Source: Steinernema hermaphroditum (lineage: Eukaryota > Nematoda > Chromadorea > Rhabditida > Steinernematidae). From it: 64,000 nt of DNA. The translations under genes were made by a program, and so were the position numbers. Each line of letters begins with the position of its first letter. The stretch's first letter is position 1. The notes beneath the pieces were generated by a model. That model was not told where the DNA came from and ran no database searches. It was given only the letters and a program-made list of their open reading frames with translations. Positions 57,001-64,000 of this stretch are shown here, piece by piece. The DNA is taken from positions 248,001-312,000 of the forward strand of contig CM059622.1 of the NCBI GenBank assembly GCA_030435675.1, in the 5' to 3' direction.

Positions 57001-58344
57001 TGACCTACTGACTAAGCCTATGTATTCAAAGTTTGAAATGGAAAAGTGTTTAGAAAAATTACTCAATTATCACGATCGTTCCCTTGATCTCAACCCTCCA
57101 AGTAGGGTTGGCATTCGAGTCAAAAAGCGAACCGAGTCGGACTTCGCCGAGTCGAGCCGTGAATGATCGAGTCATCGAGTCGACTCGAACTGCCAATCCT
57201 ACCTCCAAGGGAACAGTGGAGAACCTTCCTACAACTACCCCACAAAATTTACCTATGAATTGTAACCATATGAATCAGGTCAAATCCAAAAAAATCGGCT
57301 GCCTTCGATCCCAATGGATTGACAAACCCATAAAAATGGTTACGCCTGGAAGCTTATATAAACTTCATATGCTACTGACAAATTAAGATTATGTTAATTT
57401 CCGCAAGAATTAGACTTACTCCGGGAAACCAGTATTTATGGTTGCATTGCTAAATTGGATAAAAAAGACCTCAATCCTTTCTGCTTTCAGGTAATTTATC
57501 ATCTTCATTGTTTGCTCTCCAAGTGGATCATCTAGATTTCAGTCGATTTTACGATCTTAATGGCATTACAACACCTTACACGTGCAAGTTCACAACATTG
57601 AGAAGTTGTGACGAGCAGCTGATGTAAGCTGATCAATCCATGAGGCACTTTTTGCGAAAGTGTCAGTTTACAGCATATCCCCCTTTGCTATGTGATCACC
57701 TTTAAACCACCAACAAAAAATCACAAATGTCCACGAACAATGCCTTCCCTCATTTTCAAAGGAGACGAAGGGCACTGGCTTAACTACAGAGCATAAACCA
57801 TGAATCACGTCCAAGAGAAAGGACAGGTTCGATTGTCCTCGGCGCTATCTTTAACAATCTTTAACAAAAATGCTCACATTCAGAGGCTTAAGAAGGGTTT
57901 CTGCAGCAAAAGTGCACCCTGTTTCGTCATTCATATAAGTGAACAAAAACAATAGTAATTAGCCGGTAAACGGTTTTCTTACTTCAGTACACAAAAAGAT
58001 AGCACTAAAGAGTCGCCTTACTCCAGGAATTTCTAATTAGCCCAGGCACAGCCAAGAAGAAAAGCCCTCCGCCACACATCGATCCATCTTGCGTTACCGA
58101 AAACGCAACACCCGGCCTCTCCACCCTCACGACCAGTCACAAAAAAAAACGATAAACAACCTCAAATTCGCGCCCTCCCTCACTCGCCATATGGTGTCAC
58201 CGTTCTTCCCACCCATCGCGCCTCGTCCCTCGCCGGTTCCCAGCGGCCTCTTCCAGGTGGTGGGAAAGAGCAGAAGAAGAAGAAGAGTACTCACCGTTTG
58301 TTGTGTTCGTCGTGGTGGGGATGCGCTACTTGGGCGTCCGCCAT
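48039..58344 (-). CDS. Prenylated (CaaX) acidic protein with paralemmin-like C-terminus, four exons, 229 aa
   Basis: Exons (minus) are 58344-58295 (ATG, MADAQVAHPHHDEHNK, donor GTGAGT), 53951-53862, 49774-49634 and 48447-48039. All three introns (4343, 4087 and 1186 bp) fall after codon base 2, and the joins give one 690-base frame. Exon 2 encodes VSFGAEDQVKMIVYEEGP..., exon 3 a Pro-rich stretch (PTQISPPQQIEEIRHVPVSP), and exon 4 KRMEQENTENPFRPDEVLF followed by a Ser/Pro/Asn-rich disordered part. The C-terminus, KKKKCACCSIQ, is a polybasic tract, cysteines that could be palmitoylated, and a CSIQ CaaX box. A CCSI-type ending with neighbouring Cys is typical of paralemmins (established), so inner-face plasma-membrane anchoring is inferred. 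Overall orthology to paralemmin is not shown. No enzymatic domain. GC-rich blocks in introns 1 and 2 may be alternative promoters. Confidence 0.75.
48448..49633 (-). other. Intron 3 of the CaaX gene
   Basis: Holds a short GCC-rich inverted motif at about 48735-48790 (AGGTGCCAAC / GTCGGCATCTCC), resembling a hAT MITE core but without a TSD I can support. It also holds a GGGATCAGTTG tandem motif near 49090-49130. Confidence 0.4.
49775..53861 (-). other. Intron 2 of the CaaX gene
   Basis: Contains a GC-rich block at 51180-51610, open in several frames on both strands (candidate alternative promoter or first exon). It also contains a diverged tandem duplication around 52440-52520 and 52690-52760 (AGGTAGATAGC...CTTTG.CAAAAGATC) and the tRNA-like repeat S2 at 53300-53560. 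Confidence 0.45.
53300..53560 (+). repeat. tRNA-derived repeat S2, copy 1 (SINE-like), inside an intron
   Basis: Homologous to 61640-61900. Both carry AAACTGT.AA.AAACGCAATA, then a tRNA-like core (TAGCTCACTGCGA... GGTTCGGTTCC), GTGTGGGT..TTT.CCCG, and a CGGAAAAACACA-like tail. Here the core is about 53372-53440. The B box GGTTCGGTTCC differs from consensus at one position. Confidence 0.6.
54602..54712. mobile_element. Eroded hAT MITE (111 bp)
   Basis: The right end, GACTCGAATGACAATCCTA, is the inverted match of the family end TAGGGTTGGCATTCGAGTC. The left end, TAGGGTTTCTAGTTTGAGT, is diverged. Flanking octamers GGCAATTC and ATCACTTC agree at only five of eight positions, suggesting an old insertion. 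Same family as 57103-57201. Confidence 0.5.
55700..55880 (+). pseudogene. Mariner-type transposase remnant
   Basis: The frame MNPTDYYVWKMLLSKV, followed by NLESLDAIRKA, a TAG where Trp is expected, then DELNQKTCATIVNN, matches the 'NPxDYxVWxxLxxKV...SLKxAIRKAW' C-terminal region of mariner-like transposases. The third catalytic Asp is in NPTD. Truncated and interrupted. Confidence 0.7.
57095..57209. mobile_element. hAT MITE, 99 bp, with 8-bp TSD, in an intron
   Basis: The element is 57103-57201, between exact CCTCCAAG duplications. Its ends are TAGGGTTGGCATTCGAGTC and, inverted, TAGGATTGGCAGTTCGAGTC. The interior is CGAGTCG-rich. Confidence 0.85.
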
Positions 58345-60059
58345 GGTGCTCGCTGGATTCGGTAGTGGTCGCGGAGAAGGTAGCTCGATGGGCGAAAGAA
58401 CGGAAATCAGCAAATTATGCAATCAAACGTTCATCACCGCGTGGCGTCCGTACTGTCAACAAGGCACGTCTTCGGCGCTATCTGCAAACCGAACGCAGTG
58501 ATAAGAGCGCGGAGAAACGCGCCGGTTTACGGAGTCGAAATGCAAACACGACGCGGCGCGGAGATTACAGAGCACAGACGGAGAATGCAACTTTTAAGAG
58601 CATTGTGGGATTATGACGCTTGCCGGTGAGGATTAGACGGAGGATCATGCTCAAGTGAAGGTCGTGGAAATGAGAAAATAAACACAATATGGTGATCTCA
58701 CAGAGCACATAGAGAATCTCCCAAAAAGCGATTCTGGATAGTCGTCACAAATATTTCAGGCATTCAGATTTCTAGTCATTTATAAAAACGACTGATCTGA
58801 CTGAAGGATCTAGGATCAGAGGGGATATCTACACAGCAGACCTTTCTGTATTTGGCAACCAGACACGGAACCACGATAACTGCATTATCAGTGCACTTCA
58901 GAAAATGTGAATAACACTAATCTCGCAAATTTGAGATGAACATAGCCTTGGAGATGCCTAGAAAATGAATAATACAACACGCCAAGTTGCCAAGTTCATA
59001 GGCGAACACACCTCTCACAGATTTTCATTAATTTAATCCTCAAAATTCACATTGTAACGACTGAATAGCCATTCCCCCTCCATCATAGTCGGACGAAATC
59101 GGACGAATCCCATTAAAGAGAATACTGCAGCTCTGGTCAGTCCTTTTAACCACTGAAACATGTGATTACTTCTACTGCCCCTTTCACTGGGACTCCTGCT
59201 TCTTGTGACCATTGAATCTTTAGAATCGCATTCCACAAAGGCTCCAGCGAATGAATCCTTCCCAAATGTTAGCTGGTGCGAAACAGAAGGTGCTTCGACT
59301 CTTTTCTGAATGTGTTTCTCTTTTGTAATCCACTAGTTCATTTATTTTTCTCTAAAAGATTGTGAAAACTACGACAACAGCGGATTTGTTCCTCTTTTCT
59401 AGTCTGATACTTATGTTTTAAGTCAGTCGACACAGCAAACTGTCAACTCAATATCATTGTCAAACTCCGTTCCCCTTGGAGTAGCACATTTGACACATCG
59501 GTTTCAATTTCGTGAACGAAGCTTTATGTATGTTTCCGATGATAACCGCGAACTTCATCACCTACCTAATCATACTAGCCTCCTTTCTGGTTTCTCTACG
59601 GGCTGAGGACTAAGGAAACCATGAAAATGAGGTCAACATGCTGGATGTTTATTTCAACAAAATGACTAGCCCCGACTTCCGAATTTGGTAAAGCCTCTCA
59701 AATCGAAGGCGCTCCAGATGACTCGACTTCTCCTGTCCGAAAAACAGGTCTTGCAGATACGGCCAGAACCAGTCCCACTCCTGATTTCGTGACTTCTTCC
59801 ACTGGTCACTTTTACAAAATCTCATCATACTGCAGGTTCAACTGATAGTCTTCTTTACTGCACCGTTTTCCGTATTCCGTAAGAAAATGAGTAGAACTAA
59901 GCATTTTTGATGAATTCACATCATCACGCACCGTTTTCAGCTCACAGGTCAGCGGACAGGATTTTAACGCTAACAATGGAAGAGTCATGATATGACCCCC
60001 TCTGATTTTCGAAAGTTGATGAAGTGATAGATCTTTGGGAGAGTAGTAACAGTGCAAGC
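58345..60059. other. 5' flank of the CaaX gene and intergenic DNA
   Basis: 58345-58620 is moderately GC-rich and probably promoter. The rest holds no supported feature. Confidence 0.35.
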
Positions 60060-60355
60060 TGTCCATACCGGGTAGATTTCGAGAAAAATGCACTTTCCAA
60101 AATTACTATTACAGTTATATCGTTTCGATATAGATCCACGTCCGTTGTGCGTATAGTCGAAAGGGTAACACCTCCGACCTTGATATTTTGGTTCCAGGTT
60201 CGAATCCCACCGGAAGCATTAGCTTTTATTTTTTGTTTTTGTGTTGTGCTGGTGTAAATTTCACGCTTTGGTAACTTTACAGATTCGAGAAACATTTGAT
60301 TGTGGCGGCGAAAGATGACAGATGACCAAATTGTAACAGTGAAGTGCAAAGACAT
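60060..60355 (+). repeat. tRNA-derived repeat S1, copy 2 (SINE-like)
   Basis: Homologous to 13425-13735 (CCGGGTAGATTTCGAGAAAAA at the left; AAAGATGACAGATG.CCAAAT at the right). The tRNA-like core, 60140-60216, has perfect consensus A box TAGTCGAAAGG and B box GGTTCGAATCC. The foldback arms that surround copy 1 are absent here, so S1 is an independent unit. Confidence 0.65.
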
Positions 60356-61439
60356 ATCCGTTCCACTTTAACAAGTTGATTTAGCAACACATTACGGATG
60401 CACAATAGCAACAAGGAAAATGAACAATTTTTACGAACGTTTCAATTTCACTAGAGCCATTCATCAAGCCTTTGTATTTTCACTTCAAATGTTAGGCAGC
60501 TTTGGACTCAACGACGAATTTGTATTCTCCAAATGTAAATGAACTAATTCCCCATCCGAAAATGATAAAAACACGAAAACAGGCCGGAAAACAGAGTAAG
60601 CCTCGATCAATACTTTAACTACCACCCAACCACCATGCTCCCTGTGTCATGGTTAAAGGCATACTGCACGCTTATTTTAATATCAAATGTTGATAAGCTG
60701 CTTCTAGAGCACATCAATCAGCGGAATCGAAGGCTGTCATATGATAAGACGAACTTTGAACGTTCTATAATTGACTCTTTTCAGCGAAGAAGCCAGTAAA
60801 CAATTAAACTCACTGAGCCGTCGTGTTTACGTTTTTTGTAAAGAGACGAGAGGTCATCATTTGCGGTCACTGCGGTGGGGTACGGTGAGGACAGGACTGA
60901 TGTGAATAGAGCGGCATGATGCCAAGCATGAGCTCAAGCCCAAGACTAGTTCAAACTCTACAGCGACGCACCAGTTTGAGCTCAGACTTGAGCTTAAGCT
61001 TCATTAGCTTGGGCATTAGGGCTGCACTCCTGGCGGAATGCGACGCACAGCCGGCTTAAATGAACGGTGAAAACATTTAATAACATCCGCTGCTCTCCAA
61101 CCCCATGTTTGTTTACGGGGAGGACGCGAACGAACGATCACAATTTCGAAATACCCCCGCTGCGGGTGGTGGCAGCGAAGGAAGGGTGGCGTTTTTGGGG
61201 CGACGTTTCCATCGGTAGTGCGGAAATCGATAGAAATTCTTGGAGACGACCAACTTTCGGTGATAGATGATGAATTGACTTCTGAACTGTATCTCGAGCT
61301 GACGATATTTAGTTCAATTGATTGTGTGTAGGTCGTAAAGAATTTAGATAAAGCCAATCAAATATCAGCCTCGCAAAGGAGCAGAACTCCTTTGAAGCCC
61401 AAGAGAGGCATCTTAATGAGACCCACTAAACTAGCGCTA
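60356..61439. other. Intergenic
   Basis: An inverted AGCTCAAGCC/TGAGCTTAAGCTT cluster lies near 60930-61010. No gene supported. Confidence 0.3.
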
Positions 61440-61900
61440 TAGGGCGTTATGTATAATTAGCGGGGCTGCGCGCGAACTCGCACCCTCTAGGTACTAAGAG
61501 CCAAGTAGCCCTGCAAGCGACAAGATTGGTGCTCATGCAAGTGGATTAGCGCTAAGACACGAAAGGCGCAACAATTTTTCTGATGGAAACACCACAGCTC
61601 TCGGGCGGCAAGAATGGTGCTCACAAAATAGGCTATAAATCCTTCAAAAACTGTAAAGAAACGCAATACTCAGAGGTATAGCGGCAGTAGAATGCTAGGA
61701 TCTCAGCGGCCTGTGTGGCTCATTGCGAGTGTGCTTCATTTGCAAGCGGAAGGTGTTGGGTTCGGTTCCCCTCGGGGTCTACATTTTGCGTGGGTGTTTT
61801 ACCCGCGCTCGCGGAAAAACACACACACAGACAGACCAACGGACCCGTCGGTTCTCCGATTATATAGTGGTCGATTAGGTCGAGTATTATTAAGATACTC
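61440..61900 (+). repeat. tRNA-derived repeat S2, copy 2 with leader
   Basis: The tRNA-like core (about 61706-61781: TGGCTCATTGCGA..., GGTTCGGTTCC) and flanks match 53300-53560. Upstream, AGCCCTGCAAGCGACAAGATT and CTCGGGCGGCAAGAATGGTG are internal repeats also seen at 34480. Confidence 0.6.
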
Positions 61901-62453
61901 CAAGGGAGGAGCGCATGTCCTTTAGATATGTATTTTCCACTAATTGGTTACAGTTGTTTACGGTCTGAGCTGCTTACACAAAAAAAGAACATAAGCCTGA
62001 CGTGGACCTATGCGATCCAAGAGTCCAATAAGAGTCTAATGATATAAACGTCAGTAGAAGAAGTTTGAGAATGAAAAACGGGGGCACGATCGGCAGCAGT
62101 TTGACTGGAATGACTGCGAGTAGAAAACAGCCAATTATGGCGAAGGCTCCTGACTTCTACGTAATTCGATATTTTCCAGCAGACTATTAATGACTTTTCC
62201 GCTCAGTGCTCTTATAAAGCCTGAATATCGGGTTTCAGTGTGCCTCATTTTTTGGAAGATTTGTATGATGATTGAACTCTTGCGCGTGGGAGATTACGTA
62301 GAAGATACGCAAGCTAGTGTACCAGGAAGAAGACTAGAAAAACAAGGTCAAAATATTTAGTCACTGCTTCAACTCCGACGTCGCGCTCTGTTGAAGAAGG
62401 AAGATAAGCGCTAACTACGGTGATCTACGGTTCTTCGTTAGGTATTTTGAGAT
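61901..62453. other. Intergenic
   Basis: Nothing supported. Confidence 0.3.
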
Positions 62454-63250
62454 ATTATGAGCAGAGATGGGCAACGATTCAATCGTATGACCAATCGAGT
62501 CGATTGATGAGTCAATCGGCGATTGAATCAATCGATTGACCGATTACGATTCGATTGGTTTTCAATCGATTGCCGATTGGTCCAATCGATTCGATTAATT
62601 TCCAATCGATTGGCGATTGGCCCAATCGACTCGATTGACGATTCGATTGGCCGATTGAATCGAATCAATCGACTCATCAATCGACTCAATCGACTCACCA
62701 ATCGGCACTTCAAACCGGTTGAAAGTCGCCGCCGAATATATATCCCTTGCGGCCGCAACCGTCTCTTTGCGTCGGTACCAGAGCGGCAGACGAACAGAGT
62801 AACGACCGGTGTGTGCAAACTGGCATGCAGCTTTTTCTCTGTTCGTCTGTTTCACTCCTACCGATTCGCAGAGACGGTTGACCACAGACAGGGTCAGCGA
62901 GTTTGCACACACCGGTCGTTTCTCTGTTCGTCTGTCGCTCTGGTACCGACGCAAAGAGACGGTTGCGGCCGCAAGGGATATATATTCGGCGGCGACTTTC
63001 AACCGGTTTGAAGTGCCGATTGGTGAGTCGATTGAATCGATTGATGAGTCGATTGATTCGATTCAATCGGCCAATCGTCAATCGAGTCGATTGGGCCAAT
63101 CGCCAATCGATTGGAAATTAATCGAGTCGATTGGGCCAATCGGCAATCGATTGAAAACCAATCGAATCGTAATCGGCCAATCGATTAATTCAATCGATTG
63201 ACGATTCAATCAATCAATCGACTCAACTAATTCCCATCTCTGATTATGAG
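62454..63250. mobile_element. Large foldback hAT element (781 bp) with 8-bp TSD
   Basis: The element is 62462-63242, flanked by exact ATTATGAG duplications (62454-62461 and 63243-63250). Its ends are CAGAGATGGGCAACG and, inverted, CAGAGATGGGAATTAG. Two arms of about 340 bp form an almost complete palindrome around a spacer of about 80 bp (62821-62900). The outer arms are built of CAATCGATT/AATCGATTG and GAGTCGATTG motifs. The inner arms hold ATATATATCCCTTGCGGCCG and AGAGACGGTTGCGGCCGC. It encodes no transposase. Confidence 0.9.
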
Positions 63251-63936
63251 ATAGCACGGTGAATGCCATTGACTCAAGAGTAAATTGAAAAGAAATGAAT
63301 GTTGCTAAGTTCCCAAAGAGGAGCTCTCAAAGCTTGATTTTCCTGGAGATGCTCTTATTCTAGTCACGACGACAGTCAGCTTCGACGGAAAAGACGAGGA
63401 AAAGAAGCTCAAAAAAGGAAATTACTGCTGTGAAGTGCCCAACGAAGAATTCTCAAAGTTGGGTTTAGGTTCGACACCCGCTTCGGCACAAAACAATGGG
63501 ATCGTTAACTTCAACTCCGATGTCGCCTCAGCCACGGGAGCCAGAAGAGAAGCAGTACCCTTACCCATATAACCACAAACAAAAAAAAACACGAAAATGG
63601 ACACTTTGAAAATCGTACCTTATCGAATCGTACAAAGATCACGCGAATAACAGATGAAATAGCATTTGAGGCTTTGAAACATGCTAGGAGAAATAGACTC
63701 TTCCGAAGGTCGTTGTCTAATGGTTGTCTGAAAAATTGTGAAAGATGTATAATAGATGTACAAACAAACGCACGAATTGTTATGCAACGCGTTACAGAAA
63801 AAAACGTAAATGCATAGGGAGCATCTTCATCGGATTCAGTTACCTCGGTATGTTTTCAAAGGATTAATCCCATGTGATTTCGGTGCCTAGGTGTATAGAA
63901 CAAACAGAAGAAACATAGGATTAATCAAATTTCTTT
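63251..63936. other. Intergenic
   Basis: Nothing supported. Confidence 0.3.
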
Positions 63937-64000
63937 TTCGACCGCTCACTCAACTCATTTGCGGAACCTCAGAGATAGTGAGTGGACGACCCGGCCGATT
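63937..64000 (+). repeat. Dispersed repeat R4, right end at window edge
   Basis: CGACCGCTCACTCAACTCATTT then GGAACCTCAGAGA.AGTGAGTGGACG matches 25350-25410. It continues off the window. Confidence 0.55.

Larger units (their letters stand above)
53952..58294 (-). other. Intron 1 of the CaaX gene
   Basis: Carries two hAT-type MITEs (54602-54712 and 57103-57201), a mariner remnant (55700-55880) and a GC-rich block (56490-56700). Frames at 54997-54785 and 55382-55161 (minus) are hydrophobic and could be decayed chemoreceptor pieces, but this is weak. Confidence 0.4.

Noticed and set aside
62454..63250. CRISPR-like array, because of repeated CAATCGATT motifs
   Set aside because: The repeats are not regularly spaced with unique spacers; they are parts of the arms of a foldback transposon.

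Overview
This window looks like nuclear DNA of a free-living or animal-associated nematode. Coding exons are interrupted by very short introns (37-47 bp in one gene) with GTAAGT-like donors and TTTCAG/TTGTAG/TTTAG acceptors. Likely trans-splice acceptors sit just upstream of start codons. One gene is a patched-related (PTR) transporter, a family that is greatly expanded in nematodes. Genus is not certain; a rhabditid or diplogastrid is my inference. Genes are GC-rich islands in an AT-rich, repeat-dense background.

Layout. At 1-1071 (minus) is the 5' part of a flap endonuclease 1 gene (crn-1/FEN1). It is followed upstream on the same strand by a two-exon gene for a divergent forkhead-domain protein (1390-2854), possibly in an operon. 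From 3 to 17 kb there are only two or three small candidate secreted-peptide genes (3.86-4.77 kb, 6.54-6.78 kb, perhaps 10.95 kb) among many non-autonomous transposons. One repeat near 14.5 kb carries a broken copy of the forkhead gene's last exon. At 17.3-18.5 kb (plus) is a five-exon gene for a secreted EF-hand protein, with a TATA box. From 19 to 38 kb I find no intact gene: hAT-type elements, a mariner-type transposase remnant, an RTE-type LINE scrap and several dispersed repeat families. At 38.95-41.8 kb (minus) is a nine-exon PTR gene, preceded by an unresolved GC-rich block at 41.9-43.5 kb. A terminal exon of an unknown plus-strand gene lies at 45.27-45.46 kb. From 48.0 to 58.3 kb (minus) a four-exon gene encodes a 229-residue protein with a polybasic C-terminus and a CaaX box. 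Its two long introns hold hAT MITEs, a mariner remnant, a tRNA-like repeat and two GC-rich blocks. The last 5 kb is repeats, ending with a 781-bp foldback hAT element.

The strongest non-gene signal is mobile DNA. Eight elements between 54 and 781 bp have an exact 8-bp target-site duplication and inverted ends, the signature of hAT transposition, yet I see no hAT transposase here. Two further repeat families carry good RNA polymerase III A and B boxes (tRNA-derived). A separate foldback family shares an inverted module containing GCCGATTtGGCTGAAA. I worked by eye, without alignments; exon joins were checked for reading phase by hand.
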